Origin: an uncultured Chloroflexota bacterium
GTDB taxonomy: Bacteria; Chloroflexota; Limnocylindria; Limnocylindrales; CSP1-4
Direction of reading: 5' to 3'
NCBI GenBank assembly: GCA_903928275.1
Contig: CAIYQJ010000003.1
Coordinates: forward strand, 1 to 6,438
Length of the DNA stretch: 6,438 nt
Part shown: one piece after another, positions 1 through 6,349 of the stretch
Layout of the letters: each line of letters opens with the position of its first letter
Position numbering within the stretch: the first letter of the stretch is position 1
Notes under the pieces: model-generated
The model's database searches: none
The model's input: the letters and a program-made list of their open reading frames with translations, nothing else
Told to the model about the DNA's origin: nothing
Position numbers and translations under genes: made by a program

Positions 1-2
1 CC

Positions 3-1349
3 GCCGGACCGGCCGGACCCTCCGCTCCCGGTGCGGACACCGGCGGAGGCGTCGCGTCGCACGGGACCCCCGCGGGTGGCGGCGCGGCAGCCGGTGGCGT
101 GGCCGCCGGCATCGACCCGTTCGCCTCGCCATCGCCATCGCCGTCTCCGTCGCCGCTCGCGCCGCCGGACGCGGCCGCGTCGAAGGCCCTCGCCGCCGCC
201 GTCGCGAGCGCGCGGTGGCGCTACGGAATCCCCGGGATCTCCGTCGCGATCGCCTACCCGGACGGATCCGTGTGGAGCGGCCATGCCGGCGTGAGCGACG
301 TGAGGAAGGGGACCGCCGTCCAGGCCGCCACGGAGTTCGCGTTCGGCAGCGCCACCAAGACGTTCACCGCCGCCCTCGTCCTCAAGCTCGTCGAGGACGG
401 CGCGCTGGCGCTCGACGACCCGGTCGTCAGGTGGCTGCCGGAGTACGCCGGGAAGTCGTTCCTCGGGGCGACGCCGGCGCTCCGACGCTCCATCACCGTG
501 CGTGAGCTCCTCGCCCAGACGAGCGGGCTCTACGACTACTTCAACAGCCTCCCGCTCGACGCCCGGCTTCGGGCGGCGAAGACCCGGGTCTGGGCGCCGA
601 GCGCCGTGCTCGCCTACGTGAAGAAGCCGCTCTTCCCGGCGGGAGACGGCTGGGTCTACGCGAACACGAACTACCTTCTCCTCGGTCTCATCGCCGAGCG
701 TGCGGGGGGTGCGCCCATCGCGACACTCCTCCGGACGCGCCTGCTCGACCCACAGGGGCTCTCGTCGCTCTACCTGCAGGTGGCCGAGGCCCCGCTGGGC
801 CCGGTGTCGCGGGGCTACGACTTCGCCACGCTCTCGCGCACGGCGACCCCCATCCCCTGGAGCGACGGGACGAAGGTCATGCCGTTCACGTCGGTGACAT
901 CGGCGGCCGGCTCGGCCGGCGCGATGGCCGGGACCGCGCGCGATCTCGCCCGGTGGGGTCTCGCGCTCTACGGCGGGACGCTCCTCCGGCCGGACACGCA
1001 GGCCGCGATGCTCGCGTTCGACGGCACGGCGGCGCCTGGCGCCGCGACCGACTACGGACTCGGCGTGGGGCGCCGGCTCCTCGGCGACCGCATGACGTAC
1101 GGCCATTCCGGCCGGCTCGCCGGCTACCGATGCACGCTGCGGTATGTCCCGGAGCTCGGCGTGAGCGTCGCGGTGGTGACGAACCAGGACCGCTGGGACC
1201 CGGACCGGGTCGCCGAGGCGCTCCTCGACGTGATCGACCCGCCGCCGGCACCCGCGCCGTCGTCGACGCCCGGGCTGCTGCCGTTCCCGTCGGCCGGCCC
1301 GTCGCAGCCCACCGACTACCCGCCCGCCGCGACGCCGCCGGGCCAGTAG
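3..1349 (+). CDS. Beta-lactamase-family serine hydrolase (class C / DD-peptidase-like), 5' partial
   Basis: This is a penicillin-binding-fold serine hydrolase (Pfam Beta-lactamase, PF00144), the family of class C beta-lactamases, D-alanyl-D-alanine carboxypeptidases and EstB-type esterases. Numbering from the first in-frame GTG (position 99), the three active-site motifs are all present: SATK (Ser84, Lys87), YAN (Tyr188, Asn190) and HSG (His336-Gly338). The frame is open to the left edge with no stop and reads as a Gly/Ala/Pro-rich linker. No signal peptide or lipobox is visible, and no Shine-Dalgarno precedes GTG 99. I therefore treat the gene as truncated, with its export signal probably lying outside the window. 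Ahead of the catalytic domain is a (Ser-Pro)5 run, and the last ~36 residues are a Pro/Ser/Ala-rich tail, so the domain is probably exported and tethered (inference). The family is certain. The substrate (peptidoglycan peptide, beta-lactam or ester) cannot be told from sequence. If GTG 99 is the true start, the protein is 416 aa. Confidence 0.88.
   Translation, partial: AGPAGPSAPGADTGGGVASHGTPAGGGAAAGGVAAGIDPFASPSPSPSPSPLAPPDAAASKALAAAVASARWRYGIPGISVAIAYPDGSVWSGHAGVSDVRKGTAVQAATEFAFGSATKTFTAALVLKLVEDGALALDDPVVRWLPEYAGKSFLGATPALRRSITVRELLAQTSGLYDYFNSLPLDARLRAAKTRVWAPSAVLAYVKKPLFPAGDGWVYANTNYLLLGLIAERAGGAPIATLLRTRLLDPQGLSSLYLQVAEAPLGPVSRGYDFATLSRTATPIPWSDGTKVMPFTSVTSAAGSAGAMAGTARDLARWGLALYGGTLLRPDTQAAMLAFDGTAAPGAATDYGLGVGRRLLGDRMTYGHSGRLAGYRCTLRYVPELGVSVAVVTNQDRWDPDRVAEALLDVIDPPPAPAPSSTPGLLPFPSAGPSQPTDYPPAATPPGQ
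126..155 (+). repeat. Hexanucleotide repeat encoding (Ser-Pro)5
   Basis: Five consecutive 6-bp units of the form TCGCCR, one of them TCTCCG, encode Ser-Pro five times inside the serine hydrolase linker. The run lies between the Gly/Ala-rich N-terminal stretch and the start of the catalytic domain. Such runs usually act as extended spacers in exported proteins, and copy number could vary by slippage. Confidence 0.8.
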
Positions 1350-1371
1350 GCGCGGGCAGGGTGCGGTCCGT

Positions 1372-1397
1372 CGCGCCGGGATCCCGCTCCGGCCGCG
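1372..1397. terminator. GC-rich hairpin in the convergent gap, possible bidirectional terminator
   Basis: CGCG-CCGG (1372-1379) pairs with CCGG-CGCG (1389-1397, one bulged C at 1393) around a 9-nt loop. It lies 22 bp after the serine hydrolase stop and 24 bp after the DUF4239 stop on the other strand. There is no T-tract on either side, so it is not a classical intrinsic terminator. The rest of the 1350-1421 gap shows nothing else. Confidence 0.35.
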
Positions 1398-1421
1398 CAC
1401 TCATCGCGCGGGCGCGACATC

Positions 1422-2219
1422 TCAGGGTGCCGGTGCGCCGATCTGGGCCTGGAGGTCGAGGAGCGGCTGCTGGCTCACCTGGAGGAAGCCGTCGCGCGGC
1501 CGGTCGAGATCCACGACGAGCGTGATGACCGCGCCGAGGACGATGACCAGCACCACGGCCGTGATGACGCTCCGCCGACGCGTGAGGCCCGCGCTGTACC
1601 CGACCATGCCGAGGGTCAGCGCAGCGCCCACGATGAGGAGGAGGACCACCGTTTCCGGGACGCGGGCGTACACGATCGCGGTGACGCGCGTCTCGTGGAG
1701 GTCGATCGTGTCGTTGAGCGACTCGATGTAGAGCGCGAGCGTCTCCGAGTCCGGCGACGCCTTGGCCAGCGTCTCCGCCTGCGACCAGAGCGCGCCCTGG
1801 ATCTCGACCGAACGCGCGTAGTTCGCCGCCAGCAGGTCCCGGTCTGCCGTCGTGATGCGCAGCGGCACGTACTCGCGCAGGAGGTTCCGCGCCTGGCTCG
1901 AGACGGGCTCGGGCAAGTAGCCGGCGCGCAGGTACGTCGTGCCGATCGAGTTCGCCTCCTGGAGCACGAGCGACCGCCGTGTGTCGAACCGGTCGGATGC
2001 CATCCCCATCGTGACCGCGAGCAGGAAGGCCATGAGCGCGATGATCGAGCCGACGATGACGCCGGTGGGGCCCTCCTTCTCGTCGGGCGTCCGCGACTGG
2101 TGCCACAGGCCGATCCGGTAGCCTGCCTCGTACGTCGCCAGCGCCACGATGGCGAACAGGACGAACACGAGCGGGATCGGGAGCGGGTCGAGGAGCTGCT
2201 GCGGGTACATCGGCCTCAC
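1422..2219 (-). CDS. DUF4239 (bestrophin-like) integral membrane protein
   Basis: This is a 265-aa membrane protein that I recognise as DUF4239, a family often named 'bestrophin-like domain' protein, whose function is not established. There are four hydrophobic segments at about residues 13-31, 51-72, 188-209 and 217-237. A polar, helix-rich region of roughly 110 residues lies between the two hairpins. Two family-like conserved stretches are visible: EANSIGTTYLRAGYLP (88-103) before the soluble region, and the DLDRPRDGF...SQQPL segment (237-253) after the last helix. Both probably face the same side of the membrane. The start is uncertain. GTG at 2219 is the longest option, since an in-frame TGA lies about 30 bp further up. 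ATG at 2210 is three codons in, with GTGAGG only 3 nt ahead of it. The gene lies 179 bp downstream of the GH1 gene on the same strand and may or may not share its transcript. A channel or ion-transport role is only suggested by the family name. Confidence 0.9.
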   Translation of the reverse strand: MRPMYPQQLLDPLPIPLVFVLFAIVALATYEAGYRIGLWHQSRTPDEKEGPTGVIVGSIIALMAFLLAVTMGMASDRFDTRRSLVLQEANSIGTTYLRAGYLPEPVSSQARNLLREYVPLRITTADRDLLAANYARSVEIQGALWSQAETLAKASPDSETLALYIESLNDTIDLHETRVTAIVYARVPETVVLLLIVGAALTLGMVGYSAGLTRRRSVITAVVLVIVLGAVITLVVDLDRPRDGFLQVSQQPLLDLQAQIGAPAP

Positions 2220-2322
2220 GGGGTGGATCGGCGAGCGGACCCGGACGGGCGCTCACCGCACCCGGAGAGTACCGCCGCGCCGGCGGGGCGGAGAGGCGGA
2301 TGCAGCGCGCCACGACGCCGGA

Positions 2323-2363
2323 GCGTCGGGACCCGCGAGCTCTGCGGGCGTCGTCCCCGACGC
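2323..2363 (-). terminator. Imperfect inverted repeat downstream of the GH1 gene, candidate terminator
   Basis: An 8-bp outer stem pairs GCGTCGGG (2323-2330) with CCCGACGC (2356-2363). It encloses a 5-bp inner stem, CCCGC (2332-2336) with GCGGG (2344-2348), closed by a 7-nt loop, with an asymmetric internal loop of 1 and 7 nt. It lies 35-75 nt past the GH1 stop and about 100 nt before DUF4239. No T-tract follows. It could end GH1 transcription or attenuate read-through. Elsewhere in the 2220-2398 gap I see only a weak TACTCT on the minus strand (2266-2271) with no matching -35. Confidence 0.35.
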
Positions 2364-2398
2364 GAGCGCATCGGCGCGGTCGCGGTGCCTGCGCGCCC

Positions 2399-3682
2399 CT
2401 ACGCGCCGGCCGTCGTGAGGCGCCCGGTCCTCGCGATCTCGCCGAGGTGCCGCGCCGACGGCCGGACGGTGCGCGCGAGTGTCGTCCGGTCCACGCCGAT
2501 GATCCCGAACCGCATCGAGTAGCCGCGTGCCCACTCGAAGTTGTCGAGCGCGCTCCAGTGGATGTACCCGCGGACGGGCAGGCCGTCGCGGATCGTCTCG
2601 TGGATCGCGGCGAGGCCGCGGTCGATGAACTCGATCCGCTCCGCGTCGTCGTCGGTGGCCACGCCGTGCTCCGTCACGATGATGTCCCTGCCCGGCAGCA
2701 GCTCGGCCACGCGACGGATCGTGGCTGCCACCGCCTCGGGGGCGAACTCGTAGCCCATCTGGGTGAGGCGGGCGCCCTTCGGCGCGCCGGCGACCGGGTC
2801 CTTCGCCTGCCGGATGAGCACGGGCGGGGCGGCGAGCCGCATGAGCCGTCGGCTGCGAAGTGCCAGCCGGAGGATCGTCCGCGCCGGCTCCGCGAGGTGC
2901 ACGGGCACGCGGGTGTACGTCTGGACGCCGACGAAGTCGTCCGCCTCGCTCGCCTCGAGGAAGACGTCCTCGTTCATCCGACGCAGGTACGCCACGAGCG
3001 GCCGGCTGCCCTCGTCGGGTTCCCACGCCTGCATCGAGTGGGTCGCTCCGACCTTCGCGGACGGCCGCGCGTTCCGTACGGCCGCCCGTGACCGACGCTG
3101 GCCGTCCACGAGCCCCGCGATCGCCTTCTCCCATGACGACGCATCGTGCGTGCCCGGAGGGAATCCGAAGGCGCCCAGGTACCCGCCGAACGCGACCACG
3201 CCCGGCTCATTGATCGTGCAGTACCAGTCGACGCGTTCGCCCAGCGCCCGGACCACGACGTCGCAGTAGCGCGCGAACAGCGCGGGCGTGGCCGCGTCCA
3301 TCCACCCGCCGCGCCGGGCGATCCAGCTCGGGAGCGTGAAGTGGTTGAGCGTCACCATCGGGGTGAGGCCGGCCCCGATGACCGCGTCGGTCACCCGCCG
3401 GTAGTGGTCGAGCTCGGCCTGCGCGACCGACCCTTCGACCGGCTCCACGCGCGCCCACTCGATCGAGTACCGGTACGTGTTCAGGCCGAGCGACGCCAGC
3501 GTCGCGATGTCCTCCGCGTACCGGCGGTACTGGTCGCACGCCACGCCGCTGCGGTCCCGACACGGGGTCCCGGGCCGTTGCTCCCACTCCCACCAGTCGC
3601 TGCCCTCGTTCCCGCCCTCGACCTGGTGGGCGGCGGTGGCGGCGCCCCAGAGGAACGGCTCCGGGAAGACGAGATCCGTCAT
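2399..3682 (-). CDS. Glycoside hydrolase family 1 protein (beta-glucosidase type)
   Basis: This is a 427-aa retaining beta-glycosidase of family GH1, a single (beta/alpha)8 barrel with no signal peptide and so probably cytoplasmic. From the ATG at 3682, the N-terminal signature FLWGAATAAHQVEG (10-23) includes the sugar-binding Gln19. TLNHFTLP follows (His114). TINEP (156-160) carries the acid/base Glu159, and VTEHG (336-340) carries the nucleophile Glu338. HWSALDNFEW (375-384) carries the -1 subsite Glu383 and Trp384. The usual TENG around the nucleophile is TEHG here. The protein is slightly short for GH1, which typically has about 440-480 aa. The ATG at 3682 is chosen over an open extension to 3799 because the family homology begins there, the extension is Arg-rich nonsense, and GGAGGT lies 11 nt upstream. 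The known reaction is hydrolysis of beta-linked glucosides, galactosides or similar; the exact sugar cannot be assigned. It is transcribed divergently from the esterase. Confidence 0.93.
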   Translation of the reverse strand: MTDLVFPEPFLWGAATAAHQVEGGNEGSDWWEWEQRPGTPCRDRSGVACDQYRRYAEDIATLASLGLNTYRYSIEWARVEPVEGSVAQAELDHYRRVTDAVIGAGLTPMVTLNHFTLPSWIARRGGWMDAATPALFARYCDVVVRALGERVDWYCTINEPGVVAFGGYLGAFGFPPGTHDASSWEKAIAGLVDGQRRSRAAVRNARPSAKVGATHSMQAWEPDEGSRPLVAYLRRMNEDVFLEASEADDFVGVQTYTRVPVHLAEPARTILRLALRSRRLMRLAAPPVLIRQAKDPVAGAPKGARLTQMGYEFAPEAVAATIRRVAELLPGRDIIVTEHGVATDDDAERIEFIDRGLAAIHETIRDGLPVRGYIHWSALDNFEWARGYSMRFGIIGVDRTTLARTVRPSARHLGEIARTGRLTTAGA

Positions 3683-3693
3683 CGGACTGCGCG

Positions 3694-3699
3694 ACCTCC
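3694..3699 (-). promoter_or_regulatory. Ribosome binding site of the GH1 gene
   Basis: GGAGGT on the minus strand is a near-perfect Shine-Dalgarno sequence. It lies 11 nt before the ATG at 3682, a somewhat long spacing, and it supports that start over the longer open frame. Confidence 0.6.
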
Positions 3700-3806
3700 G
3701 GCGACGCTCACGGGATGTCGCCTGAAGTGTGCGCCGCACGCGGAGGCGGCGCGCGGCCCGCCACGCCGGTGAGCAGCGACCCGCCCGCGCGGCTCGCACC
3801 GCCCGC

Positions 3807-3812
3807 TACGAT
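3807..3812 (+). promoter_or_regulatory. Candidate -10 element (TACGAT) ahead of the esterase
   Basis: TACGAT within GCTACGATG matches the TAnnnT pattern common to -10 boxes of high-GC bacteria. It would give a leader of roughly 55-60 nt before the ATG at 3876. No convincing -35 is seen about 17 bp upstream. The same 9-mer occurs on the minus strand ahead of the M20 gene. The rest of the 193-bp divergent gap (3683-3875) must also hold the GH1 promoter, which I could not locate. Confidence 0.3.
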
Positions 3813-3863
3813 GACCGCCGGGCCCCGGCACCCCGACGGGCCCGACCACTTCCCGCCGATCGT

Positions 3864-3867
3864 GAGG
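3864..3867 (+). promoter_or_regulatory. Ribosome binding site of the esterase gene
   Basis: GAGG (in GTGAGGT) lies 8 nt before the ATG at 3876, which is ideal spacing. It decides the start in favour of 3876 rather than the longer open frame from 3729. Confidence 0.6.
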
Positions 3868-3875
3868 TACGAGAG

Positions 3876-4922
3876 ATGCGCCCCTGGACGAGGCCGTTCC
3901 GCGGCCGGATCGATGAGCTGACGATCGACAGCAGCACGCTCGTCGGCAACCTGCCCGGCGACCCGACCGTTCGTCCCGTCTGGATCTACCTGCCGCCCGG
4001 CTACGACGCCGAGCCCGACCGCCGGTATCCCTCGATCTACCTCATCCAGGGCATGACCGGCCAGATCGACATGTGGCGGAACCGCTCGGCCTTCCGCCCC
4101 ACGACCCCCGAGAACATCGACGCGCTGTTCGCGGGGGACGGCCCGGGTGAGGGCGCCGCGCCGCCGGCCATCGTCGTGTTCGTGGACTGCTGGACGTCGT
4201 ACGGCGGGAGCCAGTACCTCGACTCGCCCGCGACCGGCGCCTACCACACGTACCTGTGCGAGGAGGTGGTCCCGTTCGTCGATGCCCGGTACCGGACGAT
4301 GGCGCATCGCGATCACCGCGGGATCACCGGGAAGTCCAGTGGCGGGTACGGGGCGATGATCACGCCGATGCTCCGGCCCGACCTCTTCGGGGGCCTCGCC
4401 ACGCACTCGGGCGATGCCCTCTTCGAGGCGTGCTACGGACCGATGTTCGCGGAGGCGGCGCGGGCGCTCCGCGACGATCACGAGGGCTCGATCGAGCACT
4501 GGCAGGCGGACTTCAGCTCGCGGCCGGCATTCTCCCGGCCCACCGACCAGCCGATCTTCGAGTCGTACGGGTACGCGGCCTGCTACTCGGCCGACCCGGA
4601 CGGCACGGTCCGCCTCCCGTTCGACCCGGCGACGGGCGAGCTCGACGCGGAGATCTGGGAGCGCTGGCTGCGCTGGGATCCGGTCCGCGTGGCACGCACT
4701 CCCGGTGGCGCCGCCGCGTTGCGGTCGATGCGCGCGATCTACATCGACGCCGGCGACCATGACGAGTACTTCCTCGACATGGGTGCCGAGGCGTTCCGCC
4801 GGGCATGCGTCGCGGCGGGAGCGCCGGAGCCGTTCTTCGAGGTCTTCCCGGCCAGGCACGGCGGGATCGAGTACCGGTATCCGGTCGCGATCCGCTATCT
4901 CGCGGAGCGGCTGAGCGAGTAG
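3876..4922 (+). CDS. PF00756-type alpha/beta-hydrolase esterase
   Basis: This is a 348-aa alpha/beta-hydrolase resembling the 'putative esterase' family (PF00756: esterase D, enterochelin esterase, feruloyl and acetyl-xylan esterases, mycolyltransferases). The VWIYLPPGYD segment (35-44) followed by YLIQGM (55-60) matches the family's first strands and oxyanion-loop region. The nucleophile elbow is GKSSG (152-156) with Ser154. The acid is most likely Asp291 or Asp294, in IDAGDHDEYF, and the catalytic His is His328, in RHGG. The serine-to-acid distance is about 140 residues, longer than in compact members. A Trp/Asp-rich segment (about 200-275) between them could form a lid. No signal peptide is visible, so the protein is probably cytoplasmic. 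The ATG at 3876 is preferred because the Arg-rich 49-residue extension from 3729 looks non-coding and a good Shine-Dalgarno precedes 3876. The substrate is unknown. A sugar-ester role is only suggested by the divergent GH1 gene. Confidence 0.88.
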   Translation: MRPWTRPFRGRIDELTIDSSTLVGNLPGDPTVRPVWIYLPPGYDAEPDRRYPSIYLIQGMTGQIDMWRNRSAFRPTTPENIDALFAGDGPGEGAAPPAIVVFVDCWTSYGGSQYLDSPATGAYHTYLCEEVVPFVDARYRTMAHRDHRGITGKSSGGYGAMITPMLRPDLFGGLATHSGDALFEACYGPMFAEAARALRDDHEGSIEHWQADFSSRPAFSRPTDQPIFESYGYAACYSADPDGTVRLPFDPATGELDAEIWERWLRWDPVRVARTPGGAAALRSMRAIYIDAGDHDEYFLDMGAEAFRRACVAAGAPEPFFEVFPARHGGIEYRYPVAIRYLAERLSE

Positions 4923-4948
4923 CGACCCGGCGCTCCCGGCGGCCCTGG

Positions 4949-5004
4949 TACCGGGCACCGGCTACCGGGCGCCGGCGGCAGGGCGCCGGCGGCAGGGCTC
5001 CGAC
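4949..5004. repeat. Degenerate 14-bp tandem repeat in the convergent gap (4 units)
   Basis: Four head-to-tail 14-bp units can be laid out: TACCGGGCACCGGC (4949), TACCGGGCGCCGGC (4963), GGCAGGGCGCCGGC (4977) and GGCAGGGCTCCGAC (4991). In a shifted register, GGGCGCCGGCGGCA is repeated exactly at 4967-4980 and 4981-4994. The core GGGCnCCGGC contains GGCGCC/GCCGGC palindromes. GCCGGC at 4971-4976 can therefore pair with GCCGGC at 4985-4990 across an 8-nt loop. The array lies between the stop codons of the esterase and the M20 gene, so it may serve as a shared transcription end, although no T-tract is seen. Confidence 0.7.
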
Positions 5005-5023
5005 GTGGCCGCCCGGCCCCGAC

Positions 5024-6349
5024 TTACCCCGCGTACGTCTCCAGGACCCGGTAGACCGCGTCGGTGCCCCAGTCCACGGCGCCTACCGGGATCCGCTCGT
5101 CGGCGCCGTGGGCCATCGTCGCGAAGTCGTAGCCGGCGGGGAGTCGCATCGGCGTGAATCCGTAGCTCTGGATCCCCAGGCGCGCGAAGTGGCGGCCGTC
5201 GGTGGTGGCCATCGTCACGTACGGGATCGGGATGGCCGCCGGGTCCTGGGCGCGCACGGCCGCCGCAAGCGTCTCGAACAGCCCCATGTCGATCCCGCCG
5301 GGGTACGGCTCGAACGAGTCCACGCGCACCTCGGCGTCGGGGCCCAGCAAAGCACGTACCTCGCGGACCAGGTCGTCGGCACCGAAGCCCGGCAGGACGC
5401 GGCCGTCGAGGACCAGCTCGGCCTGGCTCGGTACGACGTTCACCCGCACGCCGCCGCGGACGATCGTCGGGCTGACGGTGTTGTGGAGCAGAGGGTCGAA
5501 GACCCGCGCCGCCTGCGGACCGGCGAGCCGCAGTACGCGATCAGTGAGCACCGGCGTGCAGAGCCGGCGGAGGACCGTGCCCTGCGCCCGCGGCATCGCG
5601 TCGGCGATCGCCTCGATCATCGCGCGGACCGGTGGGATGACGTGCACGGGCAGACGGCCTCGGTCCAGGGTCGTCAGCGCCTTCCCGAGCCTGGCGGTGG
5701 CGCCGCCGGTGTGCCGGAACGAGGCGTGCCCGCCGCGCCCTCGGAATGTCACGGTGAGCAGGCAATGCTGCTTCTCGCCGACCTGGATCGGGTAGAAGCG
5801 GCGCCCGCCGAGGTGCACCGTGAACCCGCCCGCTTCCTCGAGCGCGTACCGCACGCCGGCGAACAGGTCCGGGTGCTGCTCGACGAGGAACCGCGCCCCG
5901 AACTCGCCGCCGGCCTCCTCGTCGGCGACCACCGCGAGGATGACGTCCCCGGCAGGCACGAGACCGCGCTCATGCGCGCGGAGGAACGCCGCCACCTTCA
6001 TCGCGACCGAGCCCTTGTCGTCCAGGGTGCCGCGGCCCCAGATGAAGCCGTCCCGTTCGATGGCATCGAACGGCGGCACGGACCAGGCCTGGTCCGCCAC
6101 CGGCACGACGTCCGCGTGGCCGTAGAGAAGGAGCGGCGGCGCCTCTCCGCGGCCTGCGAGCCGCGCCACGAGGTTGGGCCGCGCCGGGTCGAGGGCGAAC
6201 AGCTGCGACTCGATGCCGGCCGCTGCCAGTACGTCGCGGACGTAGAGGATGCAGTCGCGCTCGTGGCCGGGCGGGTTGACCGTCGGAAAGCGGATGAGCC
6301 GCTCCAGGATCTCGCGCGGCGTCGGGATCGCCGCTGCCTCGACGGTCAC
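5024..6349 (-). CDS. M20-family metallopeptidase (carboxypeptidase S / PM20D1-like)
   Basis: This is a 441-aa two-zinc amidohydrolase/peptidase of family M20 (M20/M25/M40), which also contains DapE, ArgE, carboxypeptidase G2 and carnosinases. Numbering from the GTG at 6349, GHADVV gives metal ligand His78 and Asp80. GRGTLDDKG gives the bridging Asp110. DEEAGG gives the general base Glu144 and ligand Glu145. ALEEAGG gives a ligand at Glu171 or Glu172. TMAHGADE gives the last ligand, His414. The dimerisation domain lies at about 190-305 and begins with GGHAS (His208). The TTDGRHF motif (382-388) resembles carboxypeptidase S/PM20D1-like members more than DapE or ArgE, and the length also fits. 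There is no signal peptide, so it is probably cytoplasmic. A likely reaction is hydrolysis of a dipeptide or N-acyl amino acid, with substrate unassigned. The GTG start is preferred because homology begins about 13 residues later and GAGG lies 10 nt upstream. The frame is, however, open to the right edge. Confidence 0.92.
   Translation of the reverse strand: MTVEAAAIPTPREILERLIRFPTVNPPGHERDCILYVRDVLAAAGIESQLFALDPARPNLVARLAGRGEAPPLLLYGHADVVPVADQAWSVPPFDAIERDGFIWGRGTLDDKGSVAMKVAAFLRAHERGLVPAGDVILAVVADEEAGGEFGARFLVEQHPDLFAGVRYALEEAGGFTVHLGGRRFYPIQVGEKQHCLLTVTFRGRGGHASFRHTGGATARLGKALTTLDRGRLPVHVIPPVRAMIEAIADAMPRAQGTVLRRLCTPVLTDRVLRLAGPQAARVFDPLLHNTVSPTIVRGGVRVNVVPSQAELVLDGRVLPGFGADDLVREVRALLGPDAEVRVDSFEPYPGGIDMGLFETLAAAVRAQDPAAIPIPYVTMATTDGRHFARLGIQSYGFTPMRLPAGYDFATMAHGADERIPVGAVDWGTDAVYRVLETYAG

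Noticed and set aside
2266..2271. Minus-strand TACTCT as a promoter for DUF4239
   Set aside because: It is a weak match with no -35, and such 6-mers are expected by chance.
886..2313. A 475-residue minus-strand open frame spanning the serine hydrolase end and DUF4239
   Set aside because: It overlaps two real genes out of frame and is an Arg/Pro-rich, shadow-type sequence.
1695..2522. A 275-residue plus-strand open frame across DUF4239 and the GH1 end
   Set aside because: It is antisense to recognised genes and has Arg-rich shadow composition with no motifs.
3683..3799. A 39-residue N-terminal extension of the GH1 protein
   Set aside because: It is Arg-rich and precedes the family's normal N-terminus. 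A GGAGGT site supports the ATG at 3682.
3729..3875. A 49-residue N-terminal extension of the esterase
   Set aside because: It is Arg/Ala/Pro-rich with no signal-peptide character, and GAGG with ideal spacing supports the ATG at 3876.
3708..4958. A 416-residue minus-strand open frame across the esterase
   Set aside because: The composition is Arg/Ala/Pro-rich with no domain, and the plus-strand esterase with intact triad candidates explains the region.
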